From: Blattabacterium cuenoti
Lineage (GTDB): Bacteria; Bacteroidota; Bacteroidia; Flavobacteriales; Blattabacteriaceae
Direction of reading: 5' to 3'
Assembly (NCBI RefSeq): GCF_014251695.1
Contig: NZ_CP059195.1
Location: 566,625-630,624 of the forward strand
DNA: 64,000 nucleotides
Made by a program: the position numbers and the translations under genes. The notes under the pieces were generated by a model, which was not told where the DNA came from, did no database searches, and saw only the letters and a program-made list of their open reading frames with translations. Positions 40,615 through 49,538 of the stretch are shown here, in pieces (position 1 is the stretch's first letter; each line of letters begins with the position of its first letter).

Positions 40615-42408
40615 TTAATTTTTAACCTTCAAAAAAGTAATAAAAGTAGATGATGGAATTTCTACTTTTCCTATTTGTCGCATTTTTTTCTTTCCTTTTT
40701 TTTGTTTTTCTAAAAGTTTTCTTTTTCTAGAAATATCACCTCCATAACATTTATCCGTCACATTTTTTCTTAAAGCTTTAATAGTTTCTCTTGCTATAAT
40801 TCGTCCAGATATAGAAACTTGAATAGGAATACTAAATTGATGTTTTGGAATTAAAACAGATAATTCTTGACATATTTGTTTTGCTAAAAAAAAAGCTTTT
40901 GTTTTATGAACTAAAAGAGATAAAGGTTCTATTTTTTCATGATTAATCAATACAGTAATTTTTTTTAAATCCGAATTTCTATAACCAATAAAATTATAAT
41001 CAAAAGAAGCGTATCCATTAGAAATAGTTTTTAATTTATCATAAAAATCAAATACAATCTCTGATAAAGGCATTTCAAACATAATTTTAATTCTTTTTGA
41101 AGTCATATAATTATAATGACCAATCATAATTCCTCTTTTTTCAATGCATAATGATATTACATTTCCTATATAAAAATCTTTAGTTATAATAGAAACTGAA
41201 ACATATGGTTCCTCTATTTTTTTTAATTTTTCTGTTTCTGGAAAATCTGAAGGATTATTGATTAAAATCTTTTGATTATTTTTCATATAAACCCTATAAG
41301 ATACATTAGGAATAGTAAGTATTACGGAAATGTCATATTCACGCTCTAAACGATCTTTCACAATTTCCATATGAAGAAATCCTAAAAATCCACAATGAAA
41401 ACCAAATCCTAATGCTGGAGAAGACTCAGGAATAAAAGAAAGTGCAGCATCATTTAATTGCAATTTTTCTATAGATGAACGTAATTCTTCATATTTTTCA
41501 GAATGAGTTGGATAAATGCTAGCAAAAACCATAGGTTTAAATTCTTTGAATTTTTGTATAGCTTTTTCAGCTGGTTTATGAGCATCTGTTATGGTATCTC
41601 CTACTTTTACTTCACTCGTATTTTTTATACCTGATACAACATATCCAACATCTCCTGTATTGATTTTATTCTTTGAAATACGTTTTAGCTTTAAAATCCC
41701 TATCTCATAAGCAGAATAAACTTTTCCTGTGGACATAAATCGTAATTTTTGTCCTTTTCGTATACAACCATTTTTTATTCTAAATAAGGCTTCAATTCCT
41801 CTAAATGGATTGTATAAAGAATCAAAAATAATAGCTTGTAATGGAGCTTGTGGATCTCCTTTTGGTGCAGGAATACGTGTAACTATTTGATTCAAAACAT
41901 TATTAATACCTAATCCATTTTTTGCACTAACAGGAATAATATCTTCCATTTTACATCCTACCAATTCCATAATTTCTTTCATTACGTCTTCAGATATAGA
42001 TTCTAATAAATCAATTTTGTTTAAAACTGGAATAATGGACAGATGATTTTTTAACGCTAAAGAAAGATTAGATATTGTTTGTGCTTGTACACTTTTCGTA
42101 CAATCAACTACAAGTAAAGCTCCTTCACAAGCTGCAATAGAACGCGATACTTCATATGAAAAATCAACATGACCAGGGGTATCTATCAGATTAAGAATGT
42201 ATATTTGATTATTATATTTATATTCCATTTGAACAGCGTGACTCTTGATAGTTATTCCACGTTCTTTTTCCAAATCCATATCATCCAATAGTTGATTACC
42301 TTTTCTTTCTGAAACTGTTTTTGTAAATTCCAACAAACGATCAGCTAATGTACTTTTTCCGTGATCTATATGCGCGATAATACAAAAATTACGAATATAA
42401 TGAATCAT
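40615..42408 (-). CDS. lepA: elongation factor 4 (LepA)
   Basis: Ribosomal GTPase that acts on stalled or back-translocated ribosomes and in 30S assembly. The 597-residue length is typical. G1 is AHIDHGKST (12-20), followed by DTPGHVDFSYEV, NKIDLL and the LepA-specific C-terminal domain ending GRISRKRKLL-type sequence (GGDISRKRKLLEKQKKGKKKM). It lies 27 bp upstream of gapA on the same strand. Confidence 0.96.
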   Translation of the reverse strand: MIHYIRNFCIIAHIDHGKSTLADRLLEFTKTVSERKGNQLLDDMDLEKERGITIKSHAVQMEYKYNNQIYILNLIDTPGHVDFSYEVSRSIAACEGALLVVDCTKSVQAQTISNLSLALKNHLSIIPVLNKIDLLESISEDVMKEIMELVGCKMEDIIPVSAKNGLGINNVLNQIVTRIPAPKGDPQAPLQAIIFDSLYNPFRGIEALFRIKNGCIRKGQKLRFMSTGKVYSAYEIGILKLKRISKNKINTGDVGYVVSGIKNTSEVKVGDTITDAHKPAEKAIQKFKEFKPMVFASIYPTHSEKYEELRSSIEKLQLNDAALSFIPESSPALGFGFHCGFLGFLHMEIVKDRLEREYDISVILTIPNVSYRVYMKNNQKILINNPSDFPETEKLKKIEEPYVSVSIITKDFYIGNVISLCIEKRGIMIGHYNYMTSKRIKIMFEMPLSEIVFDFYDKLKTISNGYASFDYNFIGYRNSDLKKITVLINHEKIEPLSLLVHKTKAFFLAKQICQELSVLIPKHQFSIPIQVSISGRIIARETIKALRKNVTDKCYGGDISRKRKLLEKQKKGKKKMRQIGKVEIPSSTFITFLKVKN

Positions 42409-42434
42409 GATTGATTAAGTTTTAAAATAATAAA

Positions 42435-42507
42435 TAACCTTGAAGGGAATCGAACCCATACCATAGGAATCGGAATCCTATATTCTATCCTATTAAACTA
42501 CAAGGCC
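42435..42507 (-). tRNA. tRNA-Arg (CCG)
   Basis: A 73-nt cloverleaf on the minus strand: acceptor GGCCTTG/CAAGGTT (two G-T pairs), anticodon stem TAGGA/TCCTA with loop TTCCGAT giving CCG (reads CGG), T-arm ATGGG-TTCGATT-CCCTT with one T-T mismatch. CCA is not encoded. It serves a codon that should be very rare at this base composition. Confidence 0.92.
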
Positions 42508-42522
42508 ATCATTACTTACTAA

Positions 42523-43125
42523 TTAAGTATAACGATTGAACATGTTCATCGTTTTCTGTAGGCCATTTATTATAAATGAAAATATTATTTCTATACCTAT
42601 ATCTAATCTGGAAAAGAGATAATTCATTTCTTCCTTTTTCCAATTTCCTAATACATAAGAATCTACTTTTTTATAAAAATGATTTTTTTTAATACCAAAA
42701 CGAAGACGTGTATAATGAGATGTTCCGATTTCTTTTTCTATATTTTTCAACCCATTATGTCCTCCACTTCCTCCTTTTTTTCTTAAACGAAAACTACCAA
42801 AATTTAAATAAATATCATCAGATATTACAAGAATATTTTTTAATAAAATTTTTTCTTTTATCATCCAATATTTTACAGAAATCCCGCTATTATTCATATA
42901 AGTGGTAGGTTTTAAAAAAAAAAGTAATTTTCCATTATATATGAATTTATAAATAAAACCAAATTTCTTTTTTGAAAAAGAAAAAAAATATTTTTTCGAT
43001 ATTTGATCTAAAATCATAAATCCTAGATTATGTCTAGTTTTTTTATATAAACATCCTGGATTTCCTAATCCAATTATCAAGAATTTTTCTATATTCTTAC
43101 AATTGTATAAGTGTGAAGAACTCAT
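42523..43125 (-). CDS. pth: peptidyl-tRNA hydrolase
   Basis: Frees tRNA from dropped-off peptidyl-tRNA. The 200-residue protein has GLGNPG (19-24), TRHNLGF with the catalytic His32, KPTTYMNNSG, and the KKGGSGGHNGLKNIE block. Length is typical. sucD is 5 bp upstream, so the two may be co-transcribed. Confidence 0.95.
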   Translation of the reverse strand: MSSSHLYNCKNIEKFLIIGLGNPGCLYKKTRHNLGFMILDQISKKYFFSFSKKKFGFIYKFIYNGKLLFFLKPTTYMNNSGISVKYWMIKEKILLKNILVISDDIYLNFGSFRLRKKGGSGGHNGLKNIEKEIGTSHYTRLRFGIKKNHFYKKVDSYVLGNWKKEEMNYLFSRLDIGIEIIFSFIINGLQKTMNMFNRYT

Positions 43126-43130
43126 CCCAA

Positions 43131-44006
43131 TTAATGAAGGACTTCATATACGGCACTTCCTATATTATCCGGAGATTTAACGATATATATACCACTTTTT
43201 TCCATAATTTTCATTTTTTCCTGCGCAGTCTCTATTTTTTTTTCTATAATAGCTCCAGCATGCCCCATCGTTCTACCTTTTGGAGCAGTTTGTCCAGCTA
43301 TAAAACCTATCACTGGTTTTTTTTTATCTATTTTTGTAATCCATTCAGAAGCCTCAATTTCTAATATACCTCCTATCTCTCCGATCATAACAATACATTC
43401 TGTTTCTGAATCATGTAAAAATAATTTCATAATTTCTTTTATACTCATTCCTACAATAGGATCTCCTCCTATACCAATAGCTGTGGAAATTCCATAACCA
43501 AATTTTACAATTTGATCTGCTGCTTCATAAGTTAGAGTTCCTGATCTAGAAATTATCCCTACATTTCCTTTTTTTTTAAATACTGAATTTGGCATTATTC
43601 CTACTTTTGACTCTTCTGGAGAAATAATACCAGGACAATTTGGCCCTATTAAATGAGATTTTTTATTCTTCAAAAAATACTTTACTTTAACCATATCTGA
43701 AACTGGAATTCCTTCTGTGATACATACAATAACTTGTATTTTCATATAAATAGATTCTAAAATAGCATCATAAGCAAAAGTTGCAGGAACAAAAATAATG
43801 CTAACATTTCCTCCTGTATGATTCACTGCTTCTTCAATAGTATTAAAAATAGGAATACCTAAATACGTTTTACCTCCTTTTCCTGGAGTGACTCCTCCGA
43901 CTATAATAGTTCCATAATTTATCATTTGTTCAGTATGAAATAATCCTTCTTTCCCAGTTAATCCTTGTACAAGGACTTTAATATTTTTATCTATCAAAAT
44001 ACTCAT
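43131..44006 (-). CDS. sucD: succinyl-CoA synthetase alpha subunit
   Basis: Alpha subunit of the TCA enzyme that makes ATP/GTP from succinyl-CoA. The 291-residue protein has the CoA-binding LVQGLTGKEG and GGVTPGKGG, and the phosphohistidine in GRTMGHAGAIIE. The beta subunit (sucC) is not in the window. It lies between pth and efp, 18 bp from efp. Confidence 0.95.
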   Translation of the reverse strand: MSILIDKNIKVLVQGLTGKEGLFHTEQMINYGTIIVGGVTPGKGGKTYLGIPIFNTIEEAVNHTGGNVSIIFVPATFAYDAILESIYMKIQVIVCITEGIPVSDMVKVKYFLKNKKSHLIGPNCPGIISPEESKVGIMPNSVFKKKGNVGIISRSGTLTYEAADQIVKFGYGISTAIGIGGDPIVGMSIKEIMKLFLHDSETECIVMIGEIGGILEIEASEWITKIDKKKPVIGFIAGQTAPKGRTMGHAGAIIEKKIETAQEKMKIMEKSGIYIVKSPDNIGSAVYEVLH

Positions 44007-44024
44007 AATTCTTAATTAATTATT

Positions 44025-44594
44025 TTATTTTCTAACTCTCTCTATATAAGATCTATTTTTAGTATTTATCTTAATAAGATCTCCGATATAGATAAAAGAA
44101 GGGACCAATAATTTAGTACCTGTTTCTAAAATAACAGTTTTATTGGTCTTATTAATAGTATCTCCTTTTTTTATATATTCTGTTTTTTTCACTTTTAAAA
44201 TCACTGTAGAAGGTATTTTTAAAAATAAAAAAATTTTTTCTTTTTCACTTTTTATATGAAAAAAAATGGATATTTTCATCCCTTCTTTTAAAAATCCTAT
44301 ATTTATGTTTTTTATTAATTTTTCTTCTATCTGTATTTGATCATAATTATTATCATTAATAAAATGAAAAATATTTCTTTTTTTATATAAATACCTATAT
44401 AAATAAGATTCTATTTGAACCTTTTTTAATTTATATTTTGCTGAAAAATTATTTTCTACAATATGTCCTGTTACTAAATTTTTTAATTTAGTCCTAATAA
44501 AGGCATATCCTTTTCCTGGTTTCACATGAAGAAAATCAATAATTTTGAATATTTCATTATTCCATTGTATATATAAACCTTTTTTTAAATTCAT
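44025..44594 (-). CDS. efp: elongation factor P
   Basis: Relieves ribosome stalling at polyproline. The 189-residue protein has the domain-I loop HVKPGKGYAF with Lys28 at the tip, followed by two OB domains, the last ending LIKINTKNRSYIERV. The N-terminus is about 6 residues shorter than usual in flavobacteria. It sits 6 bp downstream of lpxC/fabZ; in free-living relatives lpxA normally comes between them. Confidence 0.92.
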   Translation of the reverse strand: MNLKKGLYIQWNNEIFKIIDFLHVKPGKGYAFIRTKLKNLVTGHIVENNFSAKYKLKKVQIESYLYRYLYKKRNIFHFINDNNYDQIQIEEKLIKNINIGFLKEGMKISIFFHIKSEKEKIFLFLKIPSTVILKVKKTEYIKKGDTINKTNKTVILETGTKLLVPSFIYIGDLIKINTKNRSYIERVRK

Positions 44595-44600
44595 TGAATT

Positions 44601-45893
44601 TTAAAAATTTTCATAGTTTTTAACTATTTTTGCTACAACTTCTGCTTCTACTACAAGTTTATTATTCACATAACCTTTTCCTTGCATGTGAACAATGCCT
44701 CTTCTCATAGATTCTAACAAATAAACTTGAAAAATAATTATATCTCCAGGAACGATTTTGTGTTTAAATTTTACTTTATCTATTTTTAAAAAATAAGTAG
44801 AATATAATTCAGGATGACTTAATTTATTTAACACAAGTATCCCTCCAACTTGTGCAATGGCTTCTATTTGTAATACTCCTGGCATAATTGGTTCTCTGGG
44901 AAAATGTCCTATAAAAAAAGATTCATTCATTGTTACATTTTTAACTCCTACAATACTTTTTTCTGTTAAGTCTATGACTTTATCTACTAAAAGAAATGGA
45001 GGTTTATGAGGTAGAATTTTCATAATACTTTTTATATCCAAAAGAGGTTTCTTTTTTAAATTGAATTCTGGAATATCATTTTTTTTAAATGTTTGAATTT
45101 TGTTCATTAACTCCTTTAAAAATTGCATAATAATATAATTATCTGGATTATAAAAAATTAATCTACCTTTCAATTTGGTCTCCATTAAAGTTAGAAGTCC
45201 TATAATATCTAAAAGAAAATGTTTAGCTATTTCATTCAATGCTTTATTTTTATAATAAAATGTGCTACAAAAAAAATAATTCATTATTTTTTTTTGTTTT
45301 TTTTTTTCATGAAGAATACAAAACATTTTTGAATTTGCAATTTTATGGAATTGATATAGATCTTTTAAAAGAGCATTTTGTGTATAACATTTAGAATCAA
45401 AATCTATAACGGTCATAATTTCAAATTCTTTAGACGGTAAAGCTAAAATTACTCCTCCTGTTTTTTTATTTTCATAAGAAATAATTTTCGTAATTGAAAA
45501 ATATTTTCTTCTTTCGTTCTGTTCTATAATTCCTACTTTTTGAATTGCTTCTACAAAAAATTTAGAAGACCCATCCATAATGGGAATTTCAATATTATCT
45601 AATTCTATGATCACATTATCTAAATCCATACCTGTTAAAGCCGCTAAAATATGTTCAACAGTATAAATTTTGAATCCATTATTCTCTAAAATAATACCTT
45701 TATCTATGCTTTCCTTTATAAAAAAAGAATAATGAGCTTTAATACAAGGTTTTTCTTTTATATCTGTTCTAATAAAAATAAATCCTGTATAAATTGGAGC
45801 TGGTTTGAATGTAATAGTTACTTTTTTTTCAGTATATAAACCAACCCCTTGTAAAGAAATTTTTCCTGCAATAGTTTTTTGCTTTTCAAGCAT
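44601..45893 (-). CDS. fabZ: fused LpxC/FabZ; FabZ intact, LpxC domain degenerate
   Basis: A 430-residue fusion of UDP-3-O-acyl-GlcNAc deacetylase (LpxC, 1-285) and 3-hydroxyacyl-ACP dehydratase (FabZ, 290-430), as in Bacteroidetes (usually about 460). FabZ has LPHKPPFLLVDKV and GHFPREPIMPGVLQIEAIAQ with catalytic His330 and Glu344. The LpxC half keeps Glu80-His81 and the ligands His225 and Asp229, but the positions matching E. coli Lys239, Asp246 and His265 are Phe226, Leu233 and Asn252, and the conserved loop after ANSKMFCILHE is shortened, without its glycine-rich segment. The dehydratase is probably the only working activity. Confidence 0.92.
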   Translation of the reverse strand: MLEKQKTIAGKISLQGVGLYTEKKVTITFKPAPIYTGFIFIRTDIKEKPCIKAHYSFFIKESIDKGIILENNGFKIYTVEHILAALTGMDLDNVIIELDNIEIPIMDGSSKFFVEAIQKVGIIEQNERRKYFSITKIISYENKKTGGVILALPSKEFEIMTVIDFDSKCYTQNALLKDLYQFHKIANSKMFCILHEKKKQKKIMNYFFCSTFYYKNKALNEIAKHFLLDIIGLLTLMETKLKGRLIFYNPDNYIIMQFLKELMNKIQTFKKNDIPEFNLKKKPLLDIKSIMKILPHKPPFLLVDKVIDLTEKSIVGVKNVTMNESFFIGHFPREPIMPGVLQIEAIAQVGGILVLNKLSHPELYSTYFLKIDKVKFKHKIVPGDIIIFQVYLLESMRRGIVHMQGKGYVNNKLVVEAEVVAKIVKNYENF

Positions 45894-46033
45894 ATAATAA
45901 TAATATATATTAAAACTTCATTCCTTTTAAATTAAATGAAAAACCATATTGTTCATAAATTTTACAAAAAAATACCAGAAAAATAAAAACTTTATGTAAT
46001 TTCTATTAACAAATGTGTGATTTTTATTATATC

Positions 46034-46231
46034 ATGAGTTTTTCAAGACGTATGATTTTATTTTTTACAGGTTTTATTATTGGTATTTTAATATTACTTT
46101 TTTTTTTCTATTCCTTTCAAAAAAGATTATTGAATATAAAAAAGAAAAAAATAATAGAAAATCAAGACAAAAAATATTTTTCTGATATGAAAAAAACAAA
46201 CAATTTATTTATTATAAATAAAACAATATGA
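46034..46231 (+). CDS. small single-span membrane protein, unknown
   Basis: A 65-residue protein with one hydrophobic helix (about 6-27, [20 protein letters not shown]) followed by a basic, Lys/Asn-rich tail. I chose Met 46034 (MSFSRRMIL); an earlier Met at 46013 is possible. Its stop overlaps the rpmH start by 4 bp (ATGA), so it is translationally coupled to L34. It may be a shortened relative of small flavobacterial membrane proteins, but I cannot assign a family. Confidence 0.5.
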   Translation: MSFSRRMILFFTGFIIGILILLFFFYSFQKRLLNIKKKKIIENQDKKYFSDMKKTNNLFIINKTI

Positions 46232-46377
46232 AAAGAACTTATCAACCTTCGAATAGAAAAAAAGTCAATGTTCATGGATTCATGAAAAGAATGAATTCAA
46301 AAACAGGTCGTATGATTATATCTAGAAGAAGGAAAAAAGGAAGAAAAAGACTAGCAGTCTATAATTTTAAAAAATGA
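46228..46377 (+). CDS. rpmH: 50S ribosomal protein L34
   Basis: A 49-residue protein, [18 protein letters not shown] followed by [10 protein letters not shown] and [10 protein letters not shown], unmistakably L34 of the large subunit. The start ATG at 46228 overlaps the stop of the upstream small membrane protein. No rnpA follows; the convergent M14 peptidase ends 7 bp away. Confidence 0.96.
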   Translation: MKRTYQPSNRKKVNVHGFMKRMNSKTGRMIISRRRKKGRKRLAVYNFKK

Positions 46378-46384
46378 AATTTTT

Positions 46385-47557
46385 TTACAAAATTTTAAAA
46401 TATTCTATATTCCCAATTTCAGGAAAACTTTTCCCCTTTTCTCCATAAAATTTTTTACCTGTAACAATAAATTCTTCATAAGAAAAAAAATTTGATAAAT
46501 CTCCTATATCTACTATTTTAGTGAAAAAAGTAAGATTTTTCTTCATTAAATCAATTTTTTCAAAATTCATTAAACCTATGTCGACTAAAAATTTATTTTT
46601 ATTTTTTTGTATTTGTACTTTTCTATATATTTTATCTAACAAGATATTTTTATTTTCTGGAATGGAAAAATAAGATTTATAATTTCTTTCAAGATCTTCT
46701 ACTTTATTATAAGAAATAAAATAAATTCCCGCAATAATAGATAACGTACTATATTTTCTAATAATTTTTTTTTGAAAGTCTTTGGGATAATTCCCTGATT
46801 CTATTAGAATACAAGGATAGCCTAATTGTTGTAACCGATCCCCAATTGCTGTAGGATACAATTTATCAGAAAATCGACCTATTGATCCTATATCAGGTAA
46901 AATTTTATAAAGTTCTTTTGTAATAAAATTTATAATTCCCATAGATTTTTTTCTGCTTTTAGAATAAACATTTTTATTCATAGATATAGAAGGAGATAAA
47001 AAAGATAAAATAGCAGGATTAAAATTTTGATATCCAACATTATAAATGCTTCTTTGATCATGTAAATTAAATAAAATATTAGGTTTGTTTTTTTCTATTT
47101 CTTTAAATAGAATTTGTATTTCTGGAGATTGTAAACGAATAGCATCTCTATTTAAATCTACATTTATAGCATTTCTTCTTTTAAAGATTTCAGATCCATC
47201 AGGATTTAACATCGGAATAAATAAAATAGTTAAACTTTTTTTTAAAAATTGAACTAAATTACAATTGTGCTCCTTTAAAAAAAAATTAAAAATATCAAAC
47301 ATAGATTTTGTTCCCGTAGTTTCATTTCCATGCATTTGAGACCAAATAAGTATTTTTATTTTTCCTATCCCCCATTTAATTTTGAAAATTTTCCTTTTTT
47401 CTATAGATAATCCTATAGGAACAATAGAACATATATTTTTATACTTATTCATAACTTTCAATAAGTCAGAATATCTGAAAATTTTTGAATTACCTATCCT
47501 ACTTTCTTTAAAAAATTCATAACTATGAAAGAGAGATATAATATCGAAAAAAAACAT
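46385..47557 (-). CDS. M14-family zinc carboxypeptidase
   Basis: A 390-residue peptidase of the carboxypeptidase A clan. Zinc ligands fit SQMHGNET (His76, Glu79) and His166 in NLHDQ; NPDG (118-121), DLNRD (134-138) and the catalytic-Glu region LIESGNYP are intact. No signal peptide is evident, so it may be cytoplasmic. It may trim peptides or act on peptidoglycan-derived peptides; substrate unknown. Confidence 0.85.
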   Translation of the reverse strand: MFFFDIISLFHSYEFFKESRIGNSKIFRYSDLLKVMNKYKNICSIVPIGLSIEKRKIFKIKWGIGKIKILIWSQMHGNETTGTKSMFDIFNFFLKEHNCNLVQFLKKSLTILFIPMLNPDGSEIFKRRNAINVDLNRDAIRLQSPEIQILFKEIEKNKPNILFNLHDQRSIYNVGYQNFNPAILSFLSPSISMNKNVYSKSRKKSMGIINFITKELYKILPDIGSIGRFSDKLYPTAIGDRLQQLGYPCILIESGNYPKDFQKKIIRKYSTLSIIAGIYFISYNKVEDLERNYKSYFSIPENKNILLDKIYRKVQIQKNKNKFLVDIGLMNFEKIDLMKKNLTFFTKIVDIGDLSNFFSYEEFIVTGKKFYGEKGKSFPEIGNIEYFKIL

Positions 47558-47603
47558 TAAAATTTAAATTTTTTTTAAAAATTATACTATTTATGATTAT
47601 GAT

Positions 47604-47623
47604 TAATAACAAAATTGTTATTA
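47604..47623. repeat. 9-bp inverted repeat in a divergent gap
   Basis: Arms TAATAACAA and TTGTTATTA separated by two A. It lies 47 bp upstream of the M14 peptidase start. Its symmetry suits an operator or a small hairpin. Confidence 0.35.
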
Positions 47624-47637
47624 TCTTTCAAAAAAAT

Positions 47638-47667
47638 AAAAAACTTTTACTAAGTTAAAAGTTTTTT
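47638..47667. terminator. hairpin resembling a terminator in a divergent gap
   Basis: Arms AAAAAACTTTTA and TAAAAGTTTTTT (12 bp) with loop CTAAGT. It looks like an intrinsic terminator with U-rich 3' arm on both strands, but no gene ends here: both neighbours start from this gap. It may be left from a lost gene, or control the CPBP gene. Confidence 0.4.
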
Positions 47668-47744
47668 ATAAAAAAATATGAAATAGAACATGTTGGAAAC
47701 AACAACAAAATCATATAAGAAAAATAAAGACGAATTTTTAACAT

Positions 47745-48557
47745 ATGAAGAATTATTTTAAAATAAATTACACCGAATCGATTTTATTAATAGTAGGATT
47801 TACTGCTTTAAATTTTTTCAACATAATTCTCAGAAAATTATTGATTTCTATTAATTTACCTGAAAGCATGATATTTTCAATATCATATACTCTCCCTTTC
47901 ATTTTTTTATTTTTTTTCATATCTCATCAAGCTCAAAAGAAAAATCTATTCATAGATTTATCCATGAAATTATCTCCATGGTATATTTATTTTATTATTT
48001 TTTGTATGATGTTTTGTATGATAATTATGAATGAATATATTTCTTCACTCGTTCCAAGAGAAGGGCCTATATTAGGAAATATGTATAAAGAAATTGAAGA
48101 ATTTCTAAAAGAAGAAGTTAAAAATCCAATTCCCTTTTTTTCTACTACAGTATTGTTAGCACCTATATGTGAAGAAGTTCTTTTTAGAGGTATTATTTTA
48201 AATGGAATGTTAAAAAATAAGATACATCCTATTAAGGCTATTTTATTTTCTTCATTTTTATTTGGATTAACTCATATGAACCCATGGCAATTTGTAGGAG
48301 GCATCATCATTGGTAGTTTTATAGGATTTATTTATTTTATAACTTCTTCTATTATAGACTGTATATTATTACATATATTTAATAATGCTTTCGCTATATT
48401 CACTATGTTTTTTGTTATGAAAAATGAAGATACTATTCTTTCAAAAGAAGAATATATAAATATTGGATACATCTTAATAATTGCTTTAATTATAATAATT
48501 AGTGGTAGTATTTTTCTTTTAAAAAGAAAGGAAAGTATAAAAAATAAAAAAATTTAA
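47745..48557 (+). CDS. CPBP-family intramembrane glutamic protease
   Basis: A 270-residue membrane protein with about 7-8 hydrophobic helices. The Abi/CPBP motifs are EEVLFRG (Glu143, Glu144, Arg148), FGLTHMNPWQF (His177) and LHIFNNAFA (His210), all key residues kept. Members cleave peptides within the membrane (Rce1-like) or handle bacteriocins; the substrate here is unknown. An unsupported 23-codon reading frame at 47690-47761 overlaps its start in another frame. Confidence 0.83.
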   Translation: MKNYFKINYTESILLIVGFTALNFFNIILRKLLISINLPESMIFSISYTLPFIFLFFFISHQAQKKNLFIDLSMKLSPWYIYFIIFCMMFCMIIMNEYISSLVPREGPILGNMYKEIEEFLKEEVKNPIPFFSTTVLLAPICEEVLFRGIILNGMLKNKIHPIKAILFSSFLFGLTHMNPWQFVGGIIIGSFIGFIYFITSSIIDCILLHIFNNAFAIFTMFFVMKNEDTILSKEEYINIGYILIIALIIIISGSIFLLKRKESIKNKKI

Positions 48558-48620
48558 TTTTTTCTTAAAAAATATAGATCATATATATGAATTAGAAAAA
48601 TTATTAAAAAATTTTTCATA

Positions 48621-49538
48621 ATGAAAAAGTCTTCACTAACTATTTTGGGATGTCATTCTTCCATCCCTACAAATAAGTTTCATCCCACTTCTCAAGTATT
48701 GGAAATGAAAGGTTTTTTTTTCCTTATTGATTGTGGAGAGGGAACACAAGTTCAATTAAGAAAAGCAAAAATAAAATTTAATAAAATAATACACATATTC
48801 ATATCTCATTTACATGGAGATCATTTTTTCGGCCTTATTGGGTTATTATCTACTTTTCATCTATTAGGAAGAGAAAAATCAGTAAGTATTTATGCTCCAA
48901 AAGGATTAAAAGAAATCATTGATGTTCATTTTAAATGGTCTTATACTAAACTTAAATATTGTATAGATCATATAGAATTATCATCAAAAAAATTAGAAAA
49001 AATAATGGAAAATGAAAAAATAGAAATTTTTTCCATTCCATTGAAACATAGAATTTACGCAAATGGGTTTCTTTTTAGAGAAAAACCTAGTAATAGAAAA
49101 TTAAATATAAAAGAAATTAAAAAAATACCTGATATTCAAATAGGAGATTATCCTAATTTGAAATTAGGAAAAGATTTTAAAACAAATAATGGAAGAGTGA
49201 TTCCTAATTTTCAATTAACATTTGATCCCCCAAAAATATTATCTTACGCTTTTTGTTCAGATACCTCCTTTTACTTACCTATAATTGAATACATAAAATA
49301 TGTAGATTTATTATATCATGAATCAACCTTTCTAAAAACAGAAGAAAATAGAGCTATGAAGACAGGACATTCTACAGCAAATCAGGCAGCATATATAGCT
49401 AAAAGAGCTAAAGTTAAAAAATTATTGTTAGGGCACTATTCAAACCGATTTCCTAATATTAAAGAATTTGAAAAAGAAGCAAAAGAAATCTTTTTTAATG
49501 TAGAAGCATCTGAACCTCTAAAAACATATTATTTATAA
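48621..49538 (+). CDS. rnz: ribonuclease Z
   Basis: Metallo-beta-lactamase-fold endonuclease that trims tRNA 3' ends, needed here because the tRNA genes seen do not encode CCA. The 305-residue protein has SHLHGDH (62-68), FLIDCGEGTQ, the ESTFL-type HESTFLK and GHSTANQAAYIAKRA exosite region, and LLGHYSNRF. Length is typical. The 3' end overlaps the convergent permease gene by 10 bp. Confidence 0.95.
   Translation: MKKSSLTILGCHSSIPTNKFHPTSQVLEMKGFFFLIDCGEGTQVQLRKAKIKFNKIIHIFISHLHGDHFFGLIGLLSTFHLLGREKSVSIYAPKGLKEIIDVHFKWSYTKLKYCIDHIELSSKKLEKIMENEKIEIFSIPLKHRIYANGFLFREKPSNRKLNIKEIKKIPDIQIGDYPNLKLGKDFKTNNGRVIPNFQLTFDPPKILSYAFCSDTSFYLPIIEYIKYVDLLYHESTFLKTEENRAMKTGHSTANQAAYIAKRAKVKKLLLGHYSNRFPNIKEFEKEAKEIFFNVEASEPLKTYYL

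Noticed and set aside
47690..47761. 23-codon frame upstream of the CPBP gene
   Set aside because: No recognisable family and no ribosome-binding signal; it overlaps the start of a real gene. Kept only as part of a finding, not as a gene.
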